NCBI GenBank assembly: GCA_036897095.1
Contig: JAYMSP010000462.1
Coordinates: forward strand, 1 to 50,627
Reading direction: 5' to 3'
From: Plantago elongata
Lineage: Eukaryota; Streptophyta; Magnoliopsida; Lamiales; Plantaginaceae
DNA: 50,627 nt
Shown: positions 10,601-21,426 of the stretch, piece after piece
Layout: each line of letters opens with the position of its first letter
Position numbering within the stretch: the stretch's first letter is position 1
Program-made: the position numbers and the translations under genes
Notes under the pieces: generated by a model
Databases searched by the model: none
What the model was told of the DNA's origin: nothing
What the model saw: only the letters and a program-made list of their open reading frames with translations

Positions 10601-13551
10601 TCAAGCCACCAATTGCCCTTTCGAAATGATGCGCCTTACTTCGTTGGCCAGATCAGTAACATGCTCATCTTCACAACCTACAGTTTCAAATCGAATTAAA
10701 CAAGTTATGACTTATAAAAGATAAAAAACAAACTAAAGACTGAAGTTTGAAGTCGACATGAACTGCATGCCTATTTGAGTAAGTGCACTCTCGAGTTTGA
10801 AGAGGTATTCTGTGTTTGGTCCTGAGGGGCCTTCAGCACGGGATATTTGACTGCACAACAGGGAAATAGAGAATCAATTCCGAAGTCCAAAGATCCGTTA
10901 ACAATTTATGATAAGGGCTGGTTAGATTAAAAAAAAACACAGTTCGATTCTCAAAAAAATGCAATGCTCATGAACATACATTGGGGACCATAACATACAT
11001 TGGGGATCAAAATATGACTACTACGGTATAAATATCAGAAGATATTCAAAATCAATTCAGAGTAGTCCTAATTCTCAAGTAAAAACATCTTTCTTACACC
11101 TAAGAAAAGTTTTACACAAAACTCTAGTGTAGTAATAGAGTGCAATAATAAAGCCTACAAGTGGGTTAGCGTTTCACATGATTTTCAAGCAGCAGCTAAA
11201 GTAACGATCAATCATCCACAGGCGAGTTCACAGTTGCTTAGAAATATCAGATACTAAGTACTAACATACAGAAATCTGTTAAATCTATCCAAAAGCACAT
11301 TTATTTTGGAAAACTTTCCTTCAGCTTCACGAGAGAAAGATACTAAATGAATGTTATAGCTAGAATATAAAGATGCATGCTGTATGATTTATCCAACCAG
11401 TAAGCGCACAGCAATCAGATCTGCTGAACGAAAGGTATATTATCATGCGGAGGATGATTGCAGTACTGAAAATATATGCAAGGATATTGACATCATGGTC
11501 TGTAAAGGTTTTGTGATCATAAGTCCATAATATGAGAAATAATTTGTATCGAAGACTAACATGGCAATTTCTTCAAGGGGAGCAGGTCCCAAGTAGTTCT
11601 CATTTCGCTTCTTGTCGGCAGATCCAATATATCTGAACACTTCTATACTGTAAGTATTGTATCTTTTGGGGTGAAACCATCAGCAACAAAATGAGTAGGT
11701 ATCAAATAATAAGTGGAAGTCCCTGCAACTTACACCATAACACTAGACACCGCTGGTATTGAAGAGGAAGACTCCTGAAACACATGTAACAATCTGTTAC
11801 GAAATGTTTGAGATGCAGAATACATAATATTTTATGGTCAATGGAAGTATGGATCATGATGATTCTGCAAAAAGATTAACGGCTTACGGTGAAAAAGTCC
11901 ACAAAAACCTTCTCATCATACTGCTTCTCCCTAACTTCAAGATGCTGCAAGAAGTAATGGAAGGTTAATTTTTTCAAGAAGAAACAAACACCATCAATAA
12001 TGAAAGTAAATGTAAATGCCCTAAATTAGAACTATAAATAGCACTATAGCACCATAGCAGAGCAGCTGCCCGTATGCAATAAGATCTCCACAGTGAAGAA
12101 TTTTGTAGTTGCAGTCGAAGGCGTCCATATGCAGCTGTAGCGGAGCAATATCCATACTCTTGACTCTTGAGAATTGGATCAAATTTGGGGTATAAAAGAG
12201 CCAAGTCGGCAAGTTCCTCCCACTTCGGTACATAGTTCCTGACAAGTTATATCGCCATATCCTCCATTTTTTTTCCTAGGCAAACCACCCATACTTTTAT
12301 TGTGTTGACTTACTATCTATCTCTAAGTACAATTAATCATGAATATTTTGTATCTTTTAGTAAATTGCTTAGTTCATCAACATAATATTTTTTCAGATTT
12401 GTTAAAATCCCAGTATAGCTATTTTGTGTCCGTGTCTACAATATCTGGGAGGGACAGTTATTCTAAATACTACGCACAGTAAAGATCCAACTGGATATCA
12501 TTTGTAAGTCGAATCAATAATACCATTAGTCGAGAAGTACTTCCAGATCCAACGAGAATATTCTGTAACATTACCAAGAGTAAAAATGCAACGGAAGCTT
12601 TCATCACATAGTCATATGCCAAAATTTTAGTTGCATCGGACATGTAACAGGGGACATCATAAAATAGCAGAAATCCAGCTTTAAATTGATTGACTCCGAA
12701 CAAGAGTTGATACACAATGAACCTAAAGATACAGTGGAATGATAAGGATACAATGTTCATCCTGTACTTGCGTTTCAGAAGCTTAAGACCTACCTCCAAA
12801 GCAGTTAGTTGATCTTCCTTCTTATTAATTTTGTAAGCAGCCCCCCACTGAGATCACATATCAAAGATTTCATTAGTTGCAGCATTTGTAATCAGAGATG
12901 AATAAATAGACAGAATACTCTAGATCAAGCTTGAAACTGTTCAAGTGTAAGCCGCAACTGTATCATCTTTCTTATAACATAACTAAATGATCACCATTTG
13001 GTGAATAATTTAGAAGCAACACAATCGCAACACAATCAAATAAGTACTACTACTACTACTACCTCATAAGCTAGTGGATAATTTGAAAACCTACTCCAGC
13101 TATAGGTTATCGAAGAATTCGCTAGCAATTCATCTACCTTATCGTATAATTTAGACGAGGAACCTTTCATCACTCAACTTGAGCTAACTTATGTAAAATG
13201 GAGAATCAATCAATTACATTTATAAAAAAGACTCCACTTCAGCATTCAACAAAGTGACAAGGAAGGTAAATAGAGAGAAAGAAAGTTACGCAAACATGGC
13301 CTTTAGCAGGTTCTAAAGTGACTGTTCTACCGGGAAATTGAGGTGTCCCTCTATGATCAGTGCTACCTGCAAATCAAAACATCAAAATGTCAAGAAAAGC
13401 ACAGTCTTGACTCTGTAGAAATACGAGATCGAAAAATGCAACCTTGAAAGAAGACACGGCGATAGCCTTTGATGAAACCCACCAATCGTTCGTCGTGCGG
13501 GAAGCCCGCTTTCCATATCAGTGACCCGTATCCGAATACCCACATCGCCAT
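10601..13551 (-). CDS. GGCT2: Glutathione-specific gamma-glutamylcyclotransferase (ChaC family), 188 aa
   Basis: Eight exons on the minus strand: 13551-13443, 13366-13290, 12847-12794, 11944-11888, 11774-11734, 11632-11561, 10850-10771 and 10677-10601 (TGA). They sum to 189 codons in one frame. The protein begins [25 protein letters not shown] (7-13) is the family's nucleotide-like ligand loop, DHRGTP (40-45) and GRTVTLE (49-55) follow, and [10 protein letters not shown] (81-90) supplies the catalytic Glu83. NYLGPAP is also conserved. The family cleaves cytosolic glutathione to 5-oxoproline and Cys-Gly, feeding glutathione turnover. Length and motifs match plant GGCT2;2/2;3. Seven introns split a small protein; the third, between exons 3 and 4, is about 850 bp, and the last uses a GC donor. 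Confidence is high. Confidence 0.93.
10678..10770 (-). other. GC-AG intron (last intron of the GGCT gene)
   Basis: Exon 7 ends CAAATAG and the intron begins GCATGC at 10770; the acceptor is CTGTAG at 10678. Only this GC donor keeps the frame into [18 protein letters not shown], the expected C-terminus. Reading through instead stops after [12 protein letters not shown]. Confidence 0.75.
13044..13062. repeat. (TAC)n microsatellite in intron 2 of the GGCT gene
   Basis: About six TAC units in a row, inside the intron between exons 2 and 3. Confidence 0.8.
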
Positions 13552-13609
13552 TGATTTTACCTCTCAATTCCCCTCTTTACTCACTCAATCTGATTGTTTT
13601 CTTTTTTTT

Positions 13610-14335
13610 AAAGAGCAATGATGGAGTTCTTTTCCAAATTCTAACCATCGATTTCCTCTACCGTGTCAGAAATCGGATTTATGATTAGTAGTTATATACG
13701 GTACATGGTACAATTATGTTACACCATCTTTTAATCATGATGAATCAATATAACATGCATAAAACCGTGTCGAAATTAAATTTATGATTAGTAGTCATAT
13801 ACAGTACATGATACAATTATGGTACAACATTTTTTAATCATGAAGAATCAATATAACATGCATCACGATTTCTGTATGTAGTATACTAGTTAATGATCCG
13901 TCAATACTCGACGGGGAATGAAAATAATGTTGAAATAAGAAATTTATATATCGTATAATAAAATGTTTATGTTAATGAAACGTCATGTCATATATTTTAA
14001 CGTCTTCGTCAAATATAAATACACTTAATCTATTTCTCCTCGTAATCTATAGAGAGAAAAATAAATCAATCACGTTTCAATATGGGTGAGGGGTAGAGGC
14101 CGACTTATGTGCAAGAGATTTTTCAGGACTTTTAATTATATCGATAGTAAAAAGCAATGATGAAGTTCTTTTTCAAATTTTAACCATCCCCGATCGCTTT
14201 TCTCTACCGTGTTGAAATTGGGTTTATGAGTAGTAGTGCAACATATACCATACATGTTACAATCATAATACAACATTTTAATCATGATGAATCAATATAA
14301 CATGTGACACGATTTTCTGTATATAGAATGTATAA
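13610..14335. repeat. Dispersed direct repeats (about 100-bp unit, three copies) upstream of the GGCT gene
   Basis: Copies start at about 13664, 13768 and 14208, each beginning CGTGT(C/T)(A)GAAAT, passing through TTTATGA(T/G)TAGTAGT and ending ATGAATCAATATAACATG. The first and third are also preceded by the same leader (AGCAATGATGRAGTTCTTTT), at about 13615 and 14154, so a larger unit of about 250 bp was duplicated with a further internal duplication in the first copy. Non-coding; family unknown. Confidence 0.7.
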
Positions 14336-15050
14336 CACGGATATCGATATTAAAATTCATAGTTTTCTGGTCATAACTGTATCTTACTCGTGTAATTTAT
14401 GCAACTTAAAAATAATTTAAAATACTATTTATATATTAATAAAGTATCCAGTTCTTTTCGAAAATCAAGGCATAAGAAATTTAAGTTTAAGCATGGTAAT
14501 AATGAACACAATATATTTTAGTATGGGTGAATGATAATGCACTTAAAAACTTCTCTAATGCTTATACGAATCGATTGACCTTGATTTAAAGGGAGTGCGA
14601 TTAGTCAGCTTGATAAAAATTGCTTAGACGTTGTACGATTAATTTGGGGGGATGATTCTACTCCACAATTTACAAATAAACCACTAGTATACGAGTACAA
14701 AAACTAAATTAATGTATCAAAAATAAAAAAATTAGTTAATTATATTTTATTAAATATTCAAGCATATAGAGTAAAAAGTGATGTTATAAAACACTACTAT
14801 CCCAACTAATTAATCAAAATTAAAAGGATAAATATTGAAGGAATTTTTTATGTAACAATTATTTCACCATGATTTTCTTTCAGAATAGTATAGATGTATA
14901 AATCATTACACTAAACTCATCCTCATATTACAGCTAAAATAATTAATCCATATAAACCAAGCAGATTCTCATAACCTCAAAATGTCATCTTTTAATAAAT
15001 ACAAAATGAAATCCATATCTTCAAACATTAAAGGTCTCTTGGCTCAGGAA
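14336..15050. other. AT-rich intergenic sequence
   Basis: No gene or clear repeat was seen. It leads into the promoter of the inhibitor gene at 15054. Confidence 0.5.
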
Positions 15051-15053
15051 CAC

Positions 15054-15062
15054 TATATAAAG
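15054..15062 (+). promoter_or_regulatory. TATA box of the potato inhibitor I gene
   Basis: TATATAAAG lies 54 bases before the ATG at 15116, giving a predicted leader of about 25-30 bases. Confidence 0.7.
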
Positions 15063-15115
15063 GGGAGCAATGCACGTTGTTTAGCCACACCAAAAACTTG
15101 AAAACTCACTTGAAA

Positions 15116-15388
15116 ATGGGATCAATATGGAGGCCTTATCCGGGTTGCGAAGATGGAGGCTGCCAAGATGTGGAATGCTGCAAGTTAGGTGGTCAGCTCA
15201 AGTCGGCCTGGCCGGAGGTTGTTGGCCTGCAGGATTACCAGGCCATTGATAAAATCAAGAGGGAGAATACACATGTTGGCGTTGTCAGAATTCGCAGCTC
15301 TCCTGTACCCGGTCATGTTTGCTGCAACCGTGTGTTTCTTGTTCTTGACCGCTTTAATAAGGTCATTGAAACTCCTACCGTTGGTTAA
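15116..15388 (+). CDS. Potato inhibitor I family serine-protease inhibitor (90 aa), atypical reactive loop
   Basis: A single exon encodes 90 residues. The family signature is clear: SAWPEVVG (30-37), QAIDKIKREN (42-51), V..V.I, CNRVFLVLD (70-78) and a C-terminal TPTVG (86-90). No signal peptide is present, so a cytosolic product is expected. Family members bind serine proteases of insects and microbes through a substrate-like loop. By alignment to the eglin c pattern SPVTLDLRYNRV, the loop here is SPVPGHVCCNRV, which places Gly66 at P1, His67 at P1' and Cys69 where a loop-stabilising Arg usually sits. The N-terminal 23 residues hold four cysteines (11, 16, 21, 22), with two more at 69-70. A large hydrophobic or basic P1 is usual, so activity as an inhibitor is uncertain. 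The in-frame ATG at 15116 was chosen because the upstream codons lack an ATG. Confidence 0.85.
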   Translation: MGSIWRPYPGCEDGGCQDVECCKLGGQLKSAWPEVVGLQDYQAIDKIKRENTHVGVVRIRSSPVPGHVCCNRVFLVLDRFNKVIETPTVG

Positions 15389-15694
15389 GGCCTAAAACTA
15401 AAGGCATCAAAGTATGTTTCAGTAACAAAGAATGATGAGAATATAGTTGCTATCAGTGTTATGTTATAATAAAAGCTTGCTTGATTACAAGTGAGATATA
15501 AATTCTAAACATTGAATATTTGTTTTTCGCCATTCTAATTTCTTTTTCATATCCGTGATTCGTAATATGATACACAATTCTGTTTATAATCTTAAAAAAC
15601 AAGTTTATCAGATTATTTAGCTTATTTGATTCGAGCTATGCGTTCAATAGGGCCACTGGTTTGATTGATCCAGCATGAAAATCTACATGTTTGC

Positions 15695-15795
15695 ATTCCC
15701 TGCGCGCTCATGTTTGCTGCAACCGAATGTTTCTTCTACTAGAAGTCTAGAACGCAATAATCGTGTCTGTCAGGCAAACTCCTATTGTTGGTTAG
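15695..15795 (+). pseudogene. 3' fragment of a duplicated potato inhibitor I gene
   Basis: The segment resembles the last third of the intact gene 380 bases upstream: HVCCNRMFLLLE, then an in-frame TAG, then a tail ending TPIVG and TAG. Two bases appear deleted just before the His codon. The 5' two thirds are missing. It is a dead copy left by a local tandem duplication. Confidence 0.75.
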
Positions 15796-15859
15796 CTATA
15801 AAATCGATCAATGGACAGGGGCGAATTAGAAAAATTAGTTGAGAGGCATAAAAAAACTA

Positions 15860-16496
15860 TTTGTAATGTTATTATTTTTTTAAATATATTAAAGTAATTT
15901 AATTTTAATTACATTAAAAATATATATTAAGAATATATCTATATTAGTTTTTAAGAGAAAAAAGTTAAAATTTATTTTTATAGTAAAAATAATAATGTAC
16001 CTTTATTAAAATCAGAAATAAAAACAGTAAAAGTTTATTACTATATTAAAGTAATTTAATTAGATAAAGAAGATATCTATATTAATTTTTGAGTGAAAAA
16101 CAGTCAAAATTATTTATTTTTATATAATAATGTATCTTTACTAAAATCAGAAAGAAAAACAGTTAAAAGTTTTCAAAAGAATATTAGTAATGTTATTTTA
16201 ATTTTTTAAATATATTAAAGTAATCTAATTTAATTACATTAAAAAGATATATCAAGAACATATCTATATTAATTTTTTAAAGAAAGAAGTCAAAATTTAT
16301 TTTTATAATAATAATGTATCTTTATTAAAATCAGAAACAAAAACATTAAAACTTATTAATATATTAAAGTAATTTAATTAAATAGAGAATATTTCTATAT
16401 CAACTTTTAAATGAAAAACAATCAAAATTATTAATTTTATAAATAATAATAATAATAATAATAATAATGTATCTTTATTAAAATAAAAAGAAACTA
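15860..16496. repeat. AT-rich tandem array with higher-order units of about 325 bp
   Basis: The block 'ATATATTAAAGTAATYTAAT' recurs near 15886, 16049, 16210 and 16360, each followed by 'ATCTATATTAA' and 'AATAATGTAYCTTTAYTAAAA'. Copies 1 and 3 resemble each other more than copies 2 and 4, giving a two-monomer unit repeated twice. An (AAT)n tract at 16442-16468 interrupts the last copy. Non-coding. Confidence 0.8.
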
Positions 16497-17205
16497 TGGT
16501 AGCAATAAGGCCCTGAAATACATTGCATAAACACTTCAACTGAAAATCAGTTCAGTTATGTCCAGTTCAATTTTCATAGGTGCGATGATTTACTTCACGG
16601 GCGAGGTCTCTGGTCAAGTCCAGGATGGCCAGCTGCGCCAGATCGACTTAGTTATAATTTATAAAAAAAAAAAAAAGGTTCTGATACATCTGGAAAACCG
16701 ACACCAAGACTAAGTCACGATGTTGGATGTTTCACTATATACATCCGTAACATTATTAAAAGGGTATAAAAGTAATTTCATATGAAAAATTGAGTCGGCT
16801 GCGATTGAGGCCGCTTGCGTCAACGTGCCCTCGCCTTGCCAATGGAAACATCTAATAACAAATGTAGCCCTGCTGTTACTGTTTGCCTAATAACAGAGTT
16901 GTTATGATTCAATAAAGATTGCTTGGTTACAAGTGATCCATTACTGTTATAGTACCAGAATAGACATTTATAAATTTTTAGAACTTTCGGTCTTTGTATC
17001 TTATTGGTAATGGAGAAAAGAAGTACTAAGAAGTTATCGAAAAGGCAAAAACGTTCCAGTTATACAAGTACAACATTTCTCAACTGGGCATGTAAGCAAG
17101 CTCAGATCACATTGACAACTTATAACATTATTGCATATATGTAAAACACGAATTGCAGGTTCGTGGTGTTAAGGCTGGTTAATTATCTCAGGCATGTTTC
17201 CGGTT
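16497..17205. other. Intergenic sequence downstream of the first transporter gene
   Basis: No gene was seen. A poly-A stretch at about 16664-16677 follows a GC-richer patch (16580-16640), which could be an old retroposed insertion, but no element ends can be set. Confidence 0.4.
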
Positions 17206-17222
17206 CCCCCCCCCTCCCCCCC
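17206..17222 (-). other. G7-A-G9 tract one base after the stop codon of the transporter gene
   Basis: On the coding (minus) strand the stop TGA (17226-17224) is followed by one A, then seven G, one A and nine G. This could fold as a G-quadruplex in the mRNA just behind the terminating ribosome. The tandem paralogue has no such tract. Confidence 0.8.
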
Positions 17223-17223
17223 T

Positions 17224-19537
17224 TCATGGCTCGACTAGCTGTAAGGAGTTCTTCTCAGGCTTCTTCGATTTCAAAGTAGTTTCATCAAATGTGCATGTGT
17301 CTACAAGGTTTGATGTTTTCTTATCAACCACAGGCAACTCATGCGCCTTCTCCTGATCAAACGTTGGTTTGTTAGTAGCCGACATCTCTTTGCTTTTACC
17401 CCATACCACTGAGTATAGCCCAAAGACTATGATCACAGCTCCAATTAAGCTGCAATTTCATCCAGTTTAGCTAATAGATTAGTACTGTATATGTTGTTCC
17501 ACTTCCACTTACTTCATTCTGATAAAATGTCAATAGTTTTCAAGATTATAGCTCGAAAAAAGTAATGGGATGTGAATAAATGTACCTTCCAAGGTGAACT
17601 TGTTCGGCCAGAACAATAGCTCCCAGAACAGCAGTGATTATCATGATGAGAGGACTAAATGCAGTCACAAAAACTGGACCGCGAGACTTGTTCACAACAC
17701 CCTGCATATAGTACGCGATTCCTGAACAAACAATGCCCTGCATTTTTTTAGGCAAATTAGAATCATTCGCAACAAACTATCAATGTTGTACATTTAAAAA
17801 ACTTTCTTCAATTATGGCTCTAGATGATGTAGAGATGATCACTATCACTAGCTAGACCAATTAAGATATTTTACAGAATTGGAATACTGACAGAGTATGC
17901 AGAAGCTAGAAGCCTTGAATCAAATCCGATAACCCAAGCACTCTTATGGCGTTCCATCAGAGCAGCCACAAATCCACCTTCGACGAATCCCATTAAGCAA
18001 ATTAAAGATGTCAAAGACAGCTGCGCTGGGTACTCTTCCAACGTCTTATTCTACAAAAAGATTGTTAGGAGACCAATGTCACACACGTTAATCATGTAAC
18101 CAACAAATTTTCTATCAGAGCTTGGCCATTAATTCGGCTAACTTTCAGGCGTTCACATAATTTACTTATAAGGTCACGCTAAACAAAGCCGAAGTTAATA
18201 AAGAAACTTACTTGCACGATGAAGAATAGAGCCCAACCAGTGGTACAACCTAGCAGCATAATCGTGCCGGCAAGCCAGTGTTGATCAGCAGCGGCAGCAG
18301 CGGCTTTGTGGTGGCTGTCGCCGTGTGAGGAAAACAGAATGTTGACAACAGGGCCTTTGTAAAGTGTCATAAGCATTGCTCCTGTGACAGTTACTAATGT
18401 CCCAATCACCTTAGCCATACTGTACACCTTCTTTAGATTTATCTTCTCCAGCCTAATGGATAATTAATAAAAGTTAAAGTAGGATTTGCCAATTAGTCTG
18501 TCAAATATAGAATGAATCAAGATTATGCAAATTAATGAGTAAAAGTGTAAAACACACCTGAAAATGACTGCCAATATGAAAGTGACAGCAGGAAGAACAT
18601 TAACCATGGCTGAAGCAAATGTTGCTGAAGTATATTGTATCCCCACAAAGTACAGGTTCTGGTCCAACACTGGCCTATACAATCCAATATTTTAATTCAG
18701 TTGTTGAACAATATGGGGAATCTAGAAGCATGGGGGTTGGAAGTTGTAGGTATATATGGATAAAATCTCGGTTTTAAAGTATGTTCGGATTCGTTAAAAA
18801 AGAAGCGTTACAAAAAAATTGGAGGCATTTTATAATGTTTCGAAATATTATGAAGGATGAAGTGTTTAAAATAGTTCATGTTGTGTCTATGACCTGGAAA
18901 ATATAGACATTTTAGTAGTTTTCGTTCCATTTTGAGGAGTTTCTAGATCGTGGTTATTCATGCATTTTGGGACTTGAATTGAACCCGCAACACCCGGTTT
19001 GATGGGGGGGGGGGGAAGAGTCCGAGTGATCCCCTCGACTGGGCCTAACTTCGGGGTTAACTTTCATTTGCTACATTTTGATGGTAGGTATACCTTCTTA
19101 AGGCCTTTTATTACATGTTTCGAAGATTTTTTTATGAATCTACTCTTTCTTCTTATATAAATTCACAAATATAATTTGGAATAGGCAATATTACTCTAAG
19201 AAAGCTAGCACCATCACTTTCAAAAATACTGATTTTGTCATCTTAGGCCTTGTTTTCCTGCAAAAGAATTCACAAACAAGATAATTTAGTACTGCTGACA
19301 CTAAATTTAAAGAAATTTATTCGAAAATACAAACACTTACTTCTCAAGAAAATACGCGAATGGGGCAAAAACCACGGTTGCAATCGCATGTCGATACACC
19401 ACCAAGATCCAGTGACTGAACCCCTGCTTCAAAGAAACAAGTGTAATTATGGACATTCCAGCAAACGCAAATTGTAGAGCCACCATAGCCAAATAAGGCT
19501 TCATTTTGTTTAACATCTCACTAATTGGACTTGCCAT
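17224..19537 (-). CDS. WAT1-related / UMAMIT-type EamA transporter, 384 aa (copy 1)
   Basis: Exons on the minus strand: 19537-19341, 19257-19195, 18674-18558, 18452-18212, 18050-17892, 17737-17586 and 17449-17224 (TGA), 385 codons. The protein starts [19 protein letters not shown], the usual first membrane helix of this family. Two EamA repeats follow, about 10 hydrophobic helices in all, with family words [32 protein letters not shown] and VHLG. The central hydrophilic loop has [13 protein letters not shown], and the C-terminal 60 residues are hydrophilic. WAT1 and UMAMIT proteins move auxin or amino acids across the plasma membrane or tonoplast; substrate cannot be read from sequence. The paralogue at 22.2-24.4 kb has the same seven exons with identical phases. 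The nearest named relatives I recall are At2g37460/At2g39510-type proteins. Confidence 0.93.
19004..19015 (+). repeat. G12 homopolymer in intron 2 of the copy-1 transporter gene
   Basis: Twelve G in a row on the plus strand (C12 in the gene's sense). Confidence 0.9.
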
Positions 19538-19628
19538 TTTTACACTTATATTTCAAAGCCCTAATCTCTAGACTTTTAAAACAACTGATCAACTGATGAC
19601 TTGCACTAAAATGAAACTGGTACTGGCC

Positions 19629-19636
19629 CTTTTATA
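19629..19636 (-). promoter_or_regulatory. TATA box of transporter copy 1
   Basis: TATAAAAG on the minus strand, 92 bases from the ATG. The same word sits at the same distance in copy 2, within a conserved 'cttttatacacacaaaaag' (plus-strand) block. Confidence 0.7.
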
Positions 19637-20164
19637 CACACAAAAAGCAAGTTATTTTCACTAAAGAGATGGGAAAATGACTATTTTTTTTTGGTGTAAC
19701 ACTTGCATGCATGGTGGAACATTATGATCAATTATCATTAAGCTTTATGTTTTAATTCTTTAGATTCCTTATCCAACCATTATATTTCATTTCTTTTTAT
19801 TTTATTTTCTCTTCCAAAGGTATGTAGGTTTTCTTCATGGATCTGCACACGTATGGGACATTATTTTAAATGTGGTAATATTATTAGATAATGTAGGGTA
19901 GAGTGTTCGATTTGACCAGCTTTAGTGCTCTGTGATTAAGTGTAGGGTGGGTTGTGTGGAAATCGAGTAGCTAGGCACTTTTCTTTGATATGTCGTGCAT
20001 TATTATTCGGCCACGGTTCGGACATGACCTTAAGTAGTAAGGTTTTTAGAGTAAGTATGATGGATTATGAAAATAAATTTGGAAAACATGATTATGAGAG
20101 ATCACTTAGACATGCTTATTAAATTGGGTAACACTACCTCTTCCATATTACAAATAATAGGCCC

Positions 20165-20345
20165 CAGTAGGGACGAAATTAGAAGGGGAGTATAAGGGGA
20201 CTTTCGTCCCACCTAAATTTTAAAAAGTTTTTATATATATAACATTTTTGTTAATTTAAAGTTTGGCCCTCGCAAACCCGGCCTGAAATAATTTCATACT
20301 AATTTCGCCCCATAAAAATTCAAATGCTGAATCCGCCCTTGAACA
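20165..20345. repeat. Degenerate dispersed repeat with inverted ends
   Basis: The left end GGGACGAAATTAG (about 20172) is matched by inverted CTAATTTCGCCCC (about 20298), with an AT-rich middle. The sequence after it ends in 'GAATCCGCCC', a word common at the ends of dispersed plant repeats. No target duplication could be fixed. Confidence 0.4.
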
Positions 20346-20879
20346 CCGGGTCCAAATTTGTCTAGACCAATACCCTCTTAATTTAACATGATTTTGAGTA
20401 CTCATACCTTATCCACATTTACGAAATAAAGTTTCACTATAGTATAATAATTTAATTGGACATTTTACATACCTTCAATTCATAGTCAAAATTAAAAAAA
20501 TGTTGGAAAGAGGGGTTACTAATCTAAGAAAATACGGTGATTTGTACAAACAAAGAGATCAAGTTAGAATATTTGATTCATGAGGGTGAAATTTAAAATA
20601 AGAGGCACCAGTCGCATTTCACTTACAATCGACTAATGATGATATATGAAAATGAAATATACCGAATAAATATAAAGATACAATATATAAAAATTTATCC
20701 CAAAATTATAGGAGTTTGGAATCCTACAAACAAAATATTTTAAGGATAAGAAGTGATAAACGTAAACGTTGAGGTACGTGTTACTTGTGGATGGATCTTT
20801 TACTTATATTAGTAATCAGATGTATTAATTATTGGAAATGGATTTCCTTTTTTACTTTCTCTTTCAAAATTATATCTTT

Positions 20880-21065
20880 ACCTTGCGTAGAAGTATATCT
20901 CAACGTACACTTTAATACTTTCTTTAGAGAAGACGAAGATATATACATGTACTTGATCACGTATTTTAGCTATCAAATATCGAGTGCTTAAATTAATGCC
21001 AAACTATCTTTACATCGATCATGACTCAGAAAAGGCTTGATGTTGCTAAAGTTGCTTATGGAAAC
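20880..21065. repeat. Segment similar to 25446-25850 (trace of the transporter duplication upstream)
   Basis: The words 'TTGCGTAGAAGTAT', 'AAACTATCTTTACATCGAT' and 'GTTGCTAAAGTTGCTTATGGAAA' correspond to 'TTGCGTGGAAGTAT', 'AAACCATCTTTACATTGAT' and 'ATTGCTAAAGATTCGTATGGAAA' near 25446, 25750 and 25795. Both lie about 1.3-1.5 kb upstream of their transporter ATG. Confidence 0.55.
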
Positions 21066-21219
21066 ACTCTTCAAATTGATAAGATCATTGCATTAATGCT
21101 TTGCTAAGTCATTTCCTTTTACTGTACCCCGACTTTTACAACACATTCTTAACATTTGATTTTCGGTTCGGTGATGCACGTTATGTTAGACGTGTATATT
21201 AGCCGTGTATATAGAAGGT

Positions 21220-21426
21220 TAAATATCTCAAATAAAATTGAAAAAACATGGAGAAACTTTTGGGACAAGCAAAATTGAAATAGATTTAGTGATGAATATA
21301 TTGTGTAGTTATATAATTGCTCGTGTTTTTGGGATTCAATGTGGTGGAGAAGACATGAGGGGTGTGCAGAATCAGTTGATTGCTATATTTTTCGAGGCAT
21401 CTAAGGACATTGTGATACGATCCTGA
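21220..21426 (+). pseudogene. Possible cytochrome P450 fragment (CYP72-clan-like)
   Basis: The frame reads KIEIDLVMNILCSYIIARVF, then G, IQCGGEDMRGVQNQLIAIF, then FEASKDIVI. This resembles, from memory, the stretch around 'T.DVI.RTAFGSSYEDG..IF.LQ.QQ' in CYP72-clan enzymes (C to F helix region). There is no haem-binding part nearby and no flanking exon was found. If real it is an isolated relic. The match is by eye only. Confidence 0.3.

Noticed and set aside
16560-16690. SINE with a poly-A tail
   Set aside because: A poly-A run and a weak GGTCAAGTCC word are present, but no box A and no target duplication were visible.
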